This document shows, piece by piece, positions 31,225 through 41,984 of a DNA stretch of 64,000 bases. The stretch is from NCBI GenBank assembly GCA_036362985.1, contig JAYGXS010000009.1:21207159-21271158 (forward strand), read 5' to 3'. The translations under genes were made by a program, and so were the position numbers. Positions within the stretch are counted from its first letter, which is position 1, and every line of letters begins with the position of its first letter. The notes beneath the pieces are model-generated. The model made no database searches, was not told where the DNA came from, and was given only the letters and a program-made list of their open reading frames with translations. The DNA is from Ligula intestinalis. Taxonomy: Eukaryota > Platyhelminthes > Cestoda > Diphyllobothriidea > Diphyllobothriidae.

Positions 31225-31450
31225 AAGAGTTTGTGCACATGTGGGGGTCAGGCAAGCGGAAGTGCCTTAAAACCACGATGAGGGGGCAAATACATACTGA
31301 CGCTCGTCTGAATCTATCGTCTAGCATACCTTAGGTAGCGATACCGATTGCGGTTTGTCAGATTTACTACAGCGAGGAGTGGGCTGATCTCCCACGAAAA
31401 TGAATTCACCCCAACCGGCCTCAATGTCTGTCACAGGCCACGAGGTTAGG
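31225..31450 (+). repeat. dispersed repeat R2, copy 1
   Basis: It shares 'gtgggggtcaggcaagcg.aagtg', 'ctgacgctcgt', 'actacagcga' and 'tctcccac.a.gaa.a.gaattcacc' with 32610-32890. Confidence 0.65.
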
Positions 31451-32110
31451 CTTAGTAGCTAACTAGGTGCTGACTTCCTAAAAGCGCACACAGGCCCTAT
31501 TATAGCATACTATTTACTAGCCTCAATAAGCATGATTACTAGAAGTAACACTTTAGCATAGGCACATACTTCTGGTAGCAGTATCCTAGTCCTCGTAGTC
31601 CGAACCCAGTAGAAACAGACATTGCCTGATGAATAGAGTTGAGAGGGCGGAACTAAGGCAAGCTCTGATGTGCTCAGGGTCTCAAACATGTATTAACTCG
31701 GAATAGCTTGAATCCAGATTCACACTCTTTGTTGGTATGAAGAGGTATGAGCCCTAGCGTGATAGTTAATCCGCGTCACTTGACTAATACTGCTGTCAGA
31801 AATAGTGCCAGTACTACTAACAGTCAGCCACATTTATATTTATTAGTAGTAGCCGTATCAGGCTCGGCCGTCTTGAGCCTGCCTTGACATTTACTGGGGG
31901 TAGGTAGTATCTGCGCAAAGTCTGCTGTCACTCATGATTAAGTAAGGCGGCGTTTTCTGGCTTGCATTGGAGAAAATGGCCAACGACACATCCGGTCTGT
32001 TCTTCTTGACCCATAGTGAACGTGAATAGTGCGGTTGGTGCTAAATACGTCTGCTATCACTTTAAAGCTAACCCCTGTGGCCAGTCACCAACACTGCACC
32101 AACCTGTTGG
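31451..32110. other. no feature seen
   Basis: No gene, RNA or shared repeat recognised. Confidence 0.35.
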
Positions 32111-32119
32111 TGCATATGA

Positions 32120-32485
32120 TGGACCTCATCGAAATCGATGGTCCGACAGTCAAGAGTAACTGAAATGTCACGCGCACTCGCTGTTCTTCCATTTCACGTG
32201 ACCGGTCTCCATCCAAACGCATGCAGTTCTTATGCATGTTGCAAATAAGAAGTCACCAAATTGTGTAGTACAGTAGGTGAGTAGGAAACATTGATCAGGT
32301 CATAGTTTACGTGGATGGCAGAACAGGCTCAGGCATAGCCCGGATGTACTTATGATGCGTGTCGGGAGCCTCAGAGGTGATGAAACGCAGGTCGGGTGCA
32401 TGGCGGGTTGCTGCATGTTTGTAAAAGAGTGCACACGGCAGAGTAGGCACCCCATTCGGTTTTGGAAAGTGAGATGAATGTTGAT
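32120..32485 (+). repeat. R1 repeat, 3' portion
   Basis: It shares 'ctcaggcatag.ccggatgt', 'gggttgctgca.gtttgta' and 'ggcagagtaggcacccc' with 34060-34395, where this part directly follows R1 copy 2. R1 is therefore nearly 1 kb long when complete. Confidence 0.65.
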
Positions 32486-32609
32486 CTTTGCTCTGTTAAA
32501 ATTTCTTCCGGGAAAACAATGTTTCAATTCCACCTTTCAAAATGTTAATTGACGTTTTATGAGATCGGCCGACTGGATGTTGGCGTGGTAGGTGACAGAA
32601 ATAAACCGC

Positions 32610-32890
32610 CTGTGCATGTGGGGGTCAGGCAAGCGAAGTGACTTGAAAGCCCCGCTAAGGGACAATCACGGTCTGACGCTCGTTCTTAAGGAGGACCGGG
32701 TGGCTCTGTCCCTAGCACTCCTCTGAGGCAGCGGTTGACAGAACAACAACAACAACATCGCGATAGATTCCGGCGCATAAGAATCACTACAGCGAAAAAT
32801 GTGCTGGTCTCCCACCACGAAGACGAATTCACCGTGACTGGCCTTCACCTTTTGCGCGCATCAATGTCATGTGCACAGGAGGCCTGTCGG
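32610..32890 (+). repeat. dispersed repeat R2, copy 2
   Basis: Second copy of the 31225-31450 repeat, with a short caa run at about 32741-32755. Confidence 0.65.
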
Positions 32891-33090
32891 CTGACTGGCC
32901 ACGATACATTCTAATGCCCCTTGATGTGGCGGTACGCATAGAGGGCGGCCTCGGTCGCGCCAGCCACCTGCGCCTGATCCCACCTTCGGTCATCTTAACC
33001 ACGTGGGTAAAGGACGAGAGAGTGCGAGAGATGTAGTACAAGTCACTTTAAAATAGGCAAATGTCACATCACCGTACCTGCACCCCCCTG
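32891..33090. other. no feature seen
   Basis: Nothing supported. Confidence 0.3.
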
Positions 33091-33109
33091 ATGTGATGTA
33101 CACGTTGGA

Positions 33110-33330
33110 CATCATAAGCTTCTTCTCATTTCCTTTCCCCCCCCTTCCTCTCCTTCTTACTCGTTATCCCTCATCCATGTGTATCTTTATCTATCTTTCT
33201 CAGTTTTCTTTCGTTCCCTGCACTCTCTCTCTCTCTCTCTTCTTCTTCATCTTCTTCTGCCCGCCCACAATTACAAGATTCACCAGCGTGTCTGTCTGTC
33301 TGTCTCTCCCTCCTAGCCCAGCACACGGAC
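33110..33330. repeat. pyrimidine-rich low-complexity tract
   Basis: tc-rich sequence with a (ct)n run at about 33223-33241 and (tctg)n near 33291-33306. The Phe/Ser-rich reading through it is an artefact. Confidence 0.8.
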
Positions 33331-33497
33331 GCCAACCGGCAACAGAGCATAAGTAGTGCTTTTTCAGTCGATGACTGAATGGTTACCCCGTCTCAGAAGG
33401 GTGTTGGCCCAGGCTTCGTGCAGGGCTGCTCTCACCCCTCTGAGATCCAACGTCTGTATGCACATGCAATGCCAGACTTCGACAGGTTCTGCCTACC

Positions 33498-34400
33498 TGT
33501 CGGTGCATGCGTTCGCGCTCCCACTGGGTTTTAGGCCCCACCTCAGGTGTCCGAGTAGCTAGGCGGTCGCTAGACGGTGGGGGAGAGAGTGAGGTTGACC
33601 TTCGGCGCGTTTCTCTCCTCACTATAGTAAATATAAAAACGCTTGAACCTATCACGGTGCGCTAAAAGCCGTGGCTTGGAGGGTTAGCCAACTGACGGGA
33701 TAACTCAGGCCACCTACTTTACTGCTCCTTCCGTACGCGTGTGTTTGAGTGCGCGTGTGTTTGAGTGCGCGTGTGTGAGGAGGTGGAGGACAGAGAGTCA
33801 GGCTGCAATAGCTCCTTCTTAATGTGGCCTGTATGGCGCTCCCGCAAAGTCGGGAGCATAGCTAGCGAGTTGGCTGAGTCAAGTGTGCGCGTGCTTCATG
33901 ACTATCGCGCCAGCCACCTACATCCTCCCTCCTCCCCGGTCTTATTGACCTTGTCTTAGGACCGGAAATGGAGGTTAGACTGGCGAACAAGTGGGCAGAT
34001 TCTCTGCGTAAGTTACTGCGTCTGTCTCAGCTAGCTGGAGCCCGTGGTGAAGATCGTTCAATCCGACGATCGAATTACCGTTCGCAGCTGACATGATGCG
34101 CGTCACGAACATGCTGGTCATCCACTTCAGGTGACCAGACTTCAGCCAAAGGCACAACGTGTCTCGAATATCAGGTTGGCTAATTGCGTAATGCAGTTAG
34201 TGAGAGCATGGCAAATTAATCAACTCAGGGTTTACGGGTTTATGTGGGTGATAGAAGAGACTCAGGCATAGGCCAGATGTGCTCACGCATGTCGAGGTGA
34301 CGAAGGGTGGGTCAGGTTTGTAGCGGGTTACTGCAGGTTTGTACGTGCGTACACATATGGCAGAGTAGGCACCCCCATACGGCGTCGGAATGTATGTATG
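33498..34400 (+). repeat. dispersed repeat R1, copy 2, longest
   Basis: It contains the whole R1 body (gctcccactggg ... gccaactgacgggataactc ... accggaaatggaggt) and the 3' portion also seen at 32120-32485. A short tgtgtttgagtgcgcg tandem lies at 33740-33775. It does not encode a conserved protein. Confidence 0.75.
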
Positions 34401-35855
34401 TGTGTGGGTTGGCTAGTGATCGGTGGGACTCCTGAAACTGGTTGTCCAGTCAGAGCGCAATGCACTCGCGCAGGTGATCAAGTGGTATTTCTGATCACAA
34501 GACGGACTACAAGTTAGCAGTAGGTGGCATTTCTGACGATAATGGGGGAATGTCTCCGTGGCCTGCTAGCGTTTGCTTTGCTAGGTGTAAGCAGCATGAA
34601 CCCATATGATGATCGCTAGTTACAACGACCACACTACTAGCTCAGAAACGATGAACTTCGTGTTGATACCAAGAAGGACACAGCTGGAAGTGTGCTCGTC
34701 TCTCTCTCTCGCTCTTCCAATGAACGCGAGGGATCAGTAGCTTTCACAGCTACCGAGTCCGCATAAATTACATATCGACCTCATCAGAGCTAAAGCAGTT
34801 TCGTCCCCCAAACTGTCCTCTCTATGCAAATATGCAGTCAATCAGGTGAGTTTGGCAGTGTGTTGAGGAAAATGCGTGAAAGTGAGGTCGATGCGGGTTT
34901 TTACGACTTTGCAAAAACCTCCAGTGATTTTCAGATACGAGATGCATGATATGAAAGAGGCTTTGTGATGTCTTTCAGGTCCCTTCAACATATTCCGTCC
35001 AAATGTATATCTAAGACTCCGTTTTAGAGAAAAATTAAAAAAGCTACACCTTAAGACAGCTCGCGTACACCATGAGAGTTAGATCAAAGTGAAGCAGAAG
35101 GAAACGATTATGTACGCAGTTCCGCGTGAAAACTCTGAAGCCGCATCACACAGGAATTCGCAATGCTAAGCACGGTTCTAGGAAACCAAGATGCTTGCAG
35201 CATAGTTCCACTCAATCCATGTCAAGGTGGCACAAATTGTTCGCACTTCTATAGACAAGCGGCTAAAAAGTTCAAATGTATTGTCCTTGAGCGATGTGAA
35301 TGCTTTCGTGATGAAGAGTCACGAGGCACGCAGTTAGGCCTCCGCAGCATAGTGCAACGTTAAATTCCATTTGTTCGCAGACTCCACGAGCAGGCCTTGT
35401 ACTGTGGAGTGATGAAGGTTATTAGTCAGAGGCTGCATTGACATCGATAGAACTGACCTTTGATCTGCGATCGCTACCGCCTTTTTAGAACCTCAAGTTT
35501 CCTTGACAGCTTGTGCACTTCTGACTTTAGAGAGACTTGGACTGAGTCTGATTGTTAGGTTGTCACTTTAAGCGCTCTATGCCAGGTATCATGAAAGGCG
35601 GATACGTTTAAAACGGATGAATCATCGCTGCATGATTGCGGTAGTATCGCCGCCGCAGGCAGGAGTTAATTTGATAAGTGCGAAATCCCAACCGATAAAT
35701 AAACACCTATTTCATCCGGAGAGAGCCCAATCACAGACAGCGTAAACACACTCACGCATCACCCCAGGAGGCGCAATCAAGACAGGATATGCGCAAACAA
35801 AGTCTGCGACACAGCATAAACCGGTGAAGGTGTTTTGGAGCAGATCCAAGGCATG
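34401..35855. other. no clear gene; Cys-containing open frame
   Basis: A plus-strand frame at 35163-35363 reads DACSIVPLNPCQGGTNCSHF, whose C-x7-C-QGGTN-C spacing recalls the first half of an EGF-like domain, with later cysteines out of place. It is preceded by a possible acceptor (catcacacag). The evidence is too weak to call a gene. Confidence 0.3.
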
Positions 35856-35859
35856 CTAG

Positions 35860-36605
35860 GTGCCAAGAGGATATATGTTTACCTTAGAGAAGCACCCATC
35901 TTAACACCGGAAAATTGTACACAATCATCCGCTAGGATAGTGGTAAGCCCCCGATACTCTGTGATTCTGTTCGCGAGGTGAATGGAGGTTTTATTGCCGA
36001 CAACTCGGCCAAGGACGATCACTGGCGTGAACACTTCGAGCACCTACTCAACTTTGACGAACAACCCATAACACCCTCCCTCTCCTCCACAGCGGAGTTT
36101 CAACCCTCTCCTGCCTACGCAGTGTAGTGTGACTGCCCTTCCGAATACGAAGTTACCGATGCAATGCAGAGGTAACGCAACAACAAGGCGTGCGGAGAAG
36201 ACGGTATTCCTGCGGAAATCTACAAGTCCTGTGTCGACACTCCGTCTCCTCGGCTTCATGAGGTTATTGTACAGGCGTGGCGAGAAGAGGCCGTTCCAGA
36301 TGAGTGGGGTTCAGGCATCCTTGTACCTGACCACAAGAAGGGAGATAAGAAAAGATGCAAAAACTACCGTGGCAAAAGTTTTATCGATGTTGCTGCAAAA
36401 ATCTTCGCTATTGTTCTTCTCAGAAGCTTCCAGTCTGTACGTGATTTCAGGACACGACCCAACCAAGCCGGATTCCGAGCGCGGCGTGGATGTTCGAATC
36501 AGATATTCACACTGAGGTGCCGCCAATCGCCACGCATGGAGAGGTACCGTTCGTGACATCATTGAGGCCAGCTAGATCAGGCATGATCACAGCCGTAACA
36601 AGTAC
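35860..36605 (+). pseudogene. RTE-like LINE with internal deletion
   Basis: The plus strand reads the start of an RTE-like RT: KDDHWREHFEHLLNFDEQP, DGIPAEIYKSCVD, AWREEAVPDEWGSGILVPDH, KKGDKKRCKNYRGKSFIDVA, and RPNQAGFRARRGCSNQIFTL, with stops near 36127 and 36172. At about 36515 it jumps directly to the last 20 or so codons (HAWRGTVRDIIEAS-like) and the 3' end shared with 17381. The palm with its catalytic motif and the thumb are deleted. Confidence 0.85.
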
Positions 36606-36639
36606 AAGTAAGTAAGTGCACCCACTTTGACCCATGACA

Positions 36640-36835
36640 AGTGACAGTTTGACCATCAATTTCGACTATCTCCACTGTAGGCTCCACAACAGGATGGTGC
36701 AGAAACGGTGAATTAGTTTCAAGGGATCGTAGACTTGCGAAGCATCTATCGCACTCTCTCTATCTCTTGCGCTTCTCTCAATTCCCTGAAGCCGTTGTTA
36801 AGACAGAGATAAGGAGACTGCAGGCGGGATCGGGT
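36640..36835 (+). repeat. repeat shared with 17560-17755
   Basis: See the copy at 17560. Again it sits about 60-200 bp downstream of an RTE-like 3' end. Confidence 0.55.
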
Positions 36836-38084
36836 GCAGAGGATTAGAAGGAGCCGCAGCCGTCTGACTCCCAGTCTACTCATAAGGCACTACACACAAC
36901 ACACACTGAGCTGATGGTGTGTTGGTTAAATGCATCAGCTGGTTGCTTTCTCAGCCACAGTAAACTGCGATAGTCACGTACTCGCATCACACATGTAGCA
37001 TGGGCACTGTATGCGGAAGGAACCGGGAGGCAGCCTTACTTGATGAGCTTGCAAACTTACTTTCATACATACCTCGAGTCTAATATGACAATTAAAGTGA
37101 CCTGTATTGTCACATGCGCTTACAACGCTGGCTCAAGTCAGCGCTGAGAGTGAAGCCTGATTTTCCGGCTATTGACGTCCCCTCTATGTATGGCTGCCGT
37201 CGAATAGATTCTCCGGTATTCGTATTTTACAGTCGCTCGTGAAAAACAAACAGCTGTATGGCCTTAAACTGGGTCCAAACAGTCAGGAAAACGAAATAGC
37301 CTAATGGTTTATAGCACACTCGTATTATGTTATTCGAAATACTTTACACTAGGTGCAGCTGTTGGGAGTCAAAAAAACAAGGGGGAGGGGACAATAACGA
37401 CTTGTTAGTTTAGTAAATGCCAATCATTTAAAAGGATGACAACGACGTTCAGTCTTCATTTGTCGTAAAAAGCTGGAAGCTGCTGAGTCAATGGAGACAA
37501 TAATAATAATGATGATTTTCCTAGGCTGAAAGAATAATTCTGAAGATCTATTAAATGGAAAATGCAAAAACTTTAATCGTGAGCTTTTGCGACCGGCGAG
37601 GATTCCTGTGGTCATATAATATAGAAAAAGAAGAGGATAGGGCACTGAAGTCACATGACGCTGTGTACGCTATGTGTACGCAAAATCAGCCCAATTGCTT
37701 GGCGGCAACACTAAGTGGTTATTGTATAAGCGCATGCCAAGGTCACATTATATCCAAAAAGTAGGAACTACTCCACATTTGACAGCCGAATCCAGCCGTA
37801 CACTTAAACGCTCCTCCAATCTGTAAGTTTGACTGCTTACGAAGAACGGCGTCCTTGTCCGCTTTTTTCGCTCGCTTAGATGCGAGCACGTGTATCCACC
37901 AGATGGATGTTGCATGAACGCGTGTAGCCAACTGACGCACTTACCATACACACCATCAGTCAAGTGTGTGTGCGTGTTGTGTGTGGAGTGACTGATGAAA
38001 AATACTGGGAATCAGAGGGCGCCGGCTCCTTCTAATCTGTGTGTGTCAAGGGGGCCTGGCCATGCTGTCGTGTGCGCAGACGGG
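36836..38084. other. no feature seen
   Basis: About 1.25 kb with no recognised gene. A short taa/tga-rich tract lies at 37498-37514. Confidence 0.35.
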
Positions 38085-38660
38085 TTCGCTAGCACTCTCA
38101 GTCACTGCGCCCAACCCATCAGCTAGGTGGTGGCATATTGCTGACGGTGGGGCAGAGAGAGAGGTCGATCTCTAGCGCATTGCCTTCCTCGCTATAATCA
38201 ATCTGACACGCCCAAAGCCATCACGGTGCGCTGAAAGCCACAGCTTGGAGGGTGGTCAACTGATGGGATAATTTGGACACCGCAGTCATCCCAGTGTGTG
38301 TCTTATCGAGCGGAGTGGTTGACGGGCTGCAATAGCTCTTTCTTAATGTGGCTTTTATGGCACTACCGCGCACGCGGGAGCCTACCTAGCAGGGTGTGCT
38401 GTTAGTACGCCCATTGGAGTGTTAGTCACGCCAGCCACCTGCGTCACCCTCCCCCCCCCATCTCCAGTCTTATCGACTCTTGTCTTGACATCAGATACTG
38501 GTATGGGAGTGATGAGGGAATAGGGTAGATCCGGCGAGTCTACTTCCCCTATAATCCAACCATAGTCTCCGCGTCTACCCTCAGAATTCTGAAGCGCATG
38601 GTGGACAGCGACGGTCGAACTGTCAAGGAGGATAATGAGCGATTCTTGGACCTCCATTAG
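38085..38660 (+). repeat. dispersed repeat R1, copy 3
   Basis: It shares 'ggtggggcagagagagaggt', 'cggtgcgctgaaagccacag', 'gggtggtcaactgatgggat' and 'cttgtcttgacatcaga' with the other R1 copies. It ends just before an RTE-like 3' end. Confidence 0.7.
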
Positions 38661-38679
38661 TTGGAACTCCGCATTGAGG

Positions 38680-38790
38680 AAGAGAATGGATCAAACTGTC
38701 CAGATCTGCTGCCATGGATCGTCACGCGTGGAGAAGTACCAACCGGGACATCCTCGAGGCCGGCTAGATCAGTTATGATCGCTGCTTGGC
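38680..38790 (+). pseudogene. RTE-like LINE 3' terminus
   Basis: Reads MDRHAWRSTNRDILEAG and then the 'ctagatcagttatgatcgc' end found in the other RTE-like copies. Only the last codons survive. Confidence 0.65.
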
Positions 38791-39525
38791 TCTCGAACGG
38801 AAAATGGTGAGAGGATGCTGCAGTTTGCCGAAAAGAACCGACTGTTTGTTACCAACACATCCTTTCAGCGTCGTTACAAACATCTACCGACTTGGTATTC
38901 AAACGATGGCCATACGGTCAGTCAGATCAATTACATTCTAGTTGGTTCACGGTTTTGCAGCTGGGTCCACGATACCAGGTCGATGCGAGGTGCTGAAACT
39001 GGTAACGTCCAAGGGTTTGACCATGCTCTTGTTCGCACGCGCCTGAAGGTTCACCTCTCATCTGCGCCCACACTGCCACGTGCGAGACGCCTTGATGTCG
39101 AAAAGCTCCGGCAAACCAACACTACCGAGGCTCTAAGCACAGAAATCCAGTCCTGTCTTATGACCCAGGCTGACAACGAGGGCAGTAGCAAGTGGCCATC
39201 ATTGAAGACATCAATCTATGGGGCAGCTGAGAAGATTCTTGGATTCACTCAGCGGCGCCGCAGTGACTGGATCAGCGGAAGAACCCTGCAGCTATCGGCC
39301 GAGACGACTCGAGCCAGGTCCCGTAACGATGCCTCCTGCCGCCAACTTGGAAAGCTGACAGCAAAGTCGGCTAGAGATGACCGGCAGAAGTATTGGTCCG
39401 AGACGGCGACGTCTTTGGAGTAGGATTCTAATGTTGGTGACACCCGAAAATTATACCAAATCATCTGCCAGGTTAGTGGTAAGCCGCCGACACTCTGTGA
39501 TTCTGTTCGCGATGTGAATGGAGGT
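38791..39525 (+). pseudogene. RTE-like LINE endonuclease (EEP family) fragment
   Basis: Open from 38815 to 39423, it reads LFVTNTSFQRRYKHLPTWYS, NDGHTVSQINYILVGSRFCS and MRGAETGNVQGFDHALVRTR. This is the C-terminal half of the apurinic-type endonuclease that nicks target DNA, with the IxYI and SDH-like (here FDHALV) motifs, followed by the linker to the RT (TRKLYQIICQVSGKPPTLCD, VRDVNGGF). The linker overlaps the sequence at 35945-35990 in the other copy. A stop at 39421 breaks it, and a PLE terminus cuts it at about 39526. Confidence 0.85.
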
Positions 39526-39527
39526 TT

Positions 39528-39640
39528 TGAAGAAAAAGATGCGATCACTGGAACAAGGACTTTATTTTCGTAACGTTTCGGATTCCGTCGGGAATCCTTA
39601 GTCATAGGTAATCGTAAACAGGTCTGAGACATGCGCAGAT
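39528..39640 (-). mobile_element. PLE terminus, second type, minus strand
   Basis: Inverted counterpart of 14650-14775: 'gactttattttcgtaacgtt', 'tcggattccgtcgggaatcc' and 'ttagtcataggtaatcg' on plus. There is a stem II-like hairpin, but no CUGAUGA core. Confidence 0.5.
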
Positions 39641-40251
39641 AGGGGGCGGGGAGGGGTTGTGTGGATTGTTTGGACGAAAATGGCATGCATCTCGAAATAA
39701 AGCGCTACTCTCGCTCTCTCTCTCTCTCTCTTTCGCTCGCCTCCCATACAACCCCCGTCTCGGAGCGACCGACTGGCTTTTGAACACGTGACTCTAACAA
39801 CAGCGCCACCCAGCAAATAACGCCAAAAATAGACTGTTCGGTATGACGCCCTCGTAAACCCTGAGCCTGTCACGTGGATTGCTGAGGCCTTCAACAACAC
39901 CCAGGTACACCTGCAGGCCGGCCGTCCATTCAACAGACAACTTGACCCCGGGTTGCGGCTGCACGTAAAACGTTCGATTAACCTTGACCTTTTATGTGGA
40001 CTGGCTGACTTCGTCGAAAAATGCAGGCAAGGAGCAAAAACAAGAAAACCATCGGGGTAGCCAGAATCAACACGCTGGTGAGCAAAGACGTAGATTGCTG
40101 GTGCATCCGAAGAATTCGCTCGACTGCTCAGCGAATTCGGGATTGGCATCGCTCACCGACCGGAAGCGAGAATCTGCAGGTGCAGCCTAAACGCCCAATA
40201 CCCGTTAACCTAAAATCCGGCGTCATTTAACGCATCGACTGTTTTTTTGGA
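39641..40251. other. no gene seen; CT run
   Basis: A (ct)n run lies at about 39713-39732. Open frames around 39600-40230 on both strands overlap and are not recognised. Confidence 0.35.
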
Positions 40252-40351
40252 NNNNNNNNNNNNNNNNNNNNNNNNNNNNNNNNNNNNNNNNNNNNNNNNN
40301 NNNNNNNNNNNNNNNNNNNNNNNNNNNNNNNNNNNNNNNNNNNNNNNNNNN
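40252..40351. other. assembly gap (100 N)
   Basis: Exactly 100 N, a conventional size for unknown gap length. It lies inside the JIP3/4 intron, where a missing exon could be hidden. Confidence 1.
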
Positions 40352-41157
40352 AACTGAGTATCGATCTACCATTCCGGCCATGGCCAGAAAATGTTTTGCC
40401 TTTGCTTTTCATTTAATCTAAATTAATAATAATCAAGTGATCCTTATGAAAGGACTCTCTGTGCTCATAGGATATTTTACTGTACATATACACATAAAAT
40501 AAGTGGCTATGATTGAGTAAACATGATTTACAGGTAATATGCATATGCAAAAGCCGATGACACTGGCAACCTTCGGGCCAAAATGCCAGCAAGATTTTAT
40601 GGTCCGATAACGTTGTTGTACAAGCATTCAGATAGACCTCTCTCACGATTTCATAGGGAAGGCCTAACAGAGATGCCTGCTACAGTGGAACAATGTGTGG
40701 TGTTATACGCAACGGCGGTAAATTGTACATGTGCAGAAGACGCAACGTAAATTTAAGTATTTAGGCTTGATCTAATTACTGAGGAGCGGCGGTTTAGACA
40801 GCTCTAATGTTCAGTTTAGCAACTAGTCAAAGATCTACTTTATTCGCAAACATATAACGCTGCAGTCGTTTAGTTAGACAGTAGGATCATTGACGACGTT
40901 GATAGCCAGTACACTTAATAGGACGCGACCAGGCTGAAGTCCGAAAAACAATAAACGCGTACGTCTTGAAACTTTACTTGCATTGCAGTCAAAACCACAC
41001 GTGTATTCAATACGCAGTGACCATTGAGCCATTATTATGGAAATCAATAACCAGATATTGTAAAGAGACATGGCACAAAATATAATCCAATAAGAGGAAT
41101 ATACATGATAAGAAGCTATTTTTGATAGGCCAAATTCCCAAAAGGTATAGATCTTAC
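40352..41157. other. JIP3/4 intron, nothing else seen
   Basis: Starts (on the minus strand) with the gtaagatc donor of the third exon. No further exon is recognised here. Confidence 0.45.
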
Positions 41158-41984
41158 CCCAATCGTATGGCGAGTCGCCCTTGTGAGAAACGGATATTAG
41201 AGGACCTGAAATACCCGTGGTCAAACCATATGTAGACATTTCAGTCGATAATAATGCTGCTCCAGCTTTCGGCGCAGCGCCACTTATGTTCGGCTCAGCC
41301 AATTCTTGAGATGCATCAGCGGAAACATGTGCCTTTTCCAAATACTCAACATGAGCGCGAAACAGATCACCATAGCGTTGACGTAAGTTGCCGTAGGCAC
41401 TTCGTAGGTCAGATTCACGCTCTTCAAGTCGACATACTAGAGACTTAAGTCAATACTTTTTTAAGAAATTACTTTGGTCAATGGAATTTTTTAGTTTTAA
41501 CTCTAACAGACGCTGCGAGGAGGCGTTCGCTTGCTTTAGCGTCTCCATATTCTTTTTTGTTTCGTGTAATTCATCCTCCAGAGTGTATAAGTGCTGAAAG
41601 CAGGTTGTCCACGAAAACGACCAATAATACCTCCTCCATTACTTTTGCATCTACTTTTGCTGTCTCATATTTAGATAGAAGAATTGTGTTATGATCTTTC
41701 AGTATATCCAATTCTCTCGCCATCTTATCCTTCTGAAGTCCAAACTCGTTCAGCATCTCCAAAAGATTTGCGACCAAAGGCACGAGTGTGCTCAAGGGTT
41801 TTTCACCGTATGCATTCAAAATACTTTCAAACTCATTGTAGATGTCCATGGCTATTTGGTGCATTTTGACGTCACCGTCATTTGTAAAGTGGGTCCCCTC
41901 GACGTCCTCTTGGACGTTCCCAAAACTATCAGTCATTCTTGATGCAATTTTATGAACACCAGACAAAAAAAGATTATCCGACAT
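41158..41984 (-). CDS. JIP3/JIP4-like scaffold, three N-terminal exons
   Basis: Exon 1 is 41984-41631, exon 2 is 41593-41473 and exon 3 is 41436-41158. The start at 41984 gives MSDNLFLSGVHKIASRM. About residues 41-117 form the RH1 domain: DIYNEFESILNAYGEKPLST, LVPLVANLLEML, ILKDHNTILLSKYETAK. RH1 binds kinesin heavy chain in this family. Exon 2 encodes coiled coil (LEDELHETKKNMETLKQANA). The exon 2/3 join gives a RLEERESDLRSAYGNLRQRY block, matching RLEERESEMKKEYAALHQRH of vertebrate JIP4. All splice sites are GT-AG. Exon lengths 354, 121 and 279 give exit phases 0, 1 and 1. The RH2 exon enters in phase 0, so at least one exon between is unseen. The product would be a cytoplasmic JNK and motor-protein scaffold for axonal and vesicle transport. 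Confidence 0.9.
41437..41472 (-). other. mini-intron 2 of JIP3/4-like gene, 36 bp
   Basis: gtaatttc...gtctctag. It holds an in-frame stop, so splicing is needed to read through. Removing it restores the conserved LEERES block in phase 1. Confidence 0.85.
41594..41630 (-). other. mini-intron 1 of JIP3/4-like gene, 37 bp
   Basis: gtattatt...ctttcag, with exon reading frame kept on both sides (phase 0). Confidence 0.85.

Noticed and set aside
33093..33356. Phe/Ser/Leu-rich 87-residue frame
   Set aside because: Low-complexity pyrimidine tract.
35163..35363. EGF-like domain
   Set aside because: Only the first three cysteines fit; the rest of the pattern is missing and there is no neighbouring exon.
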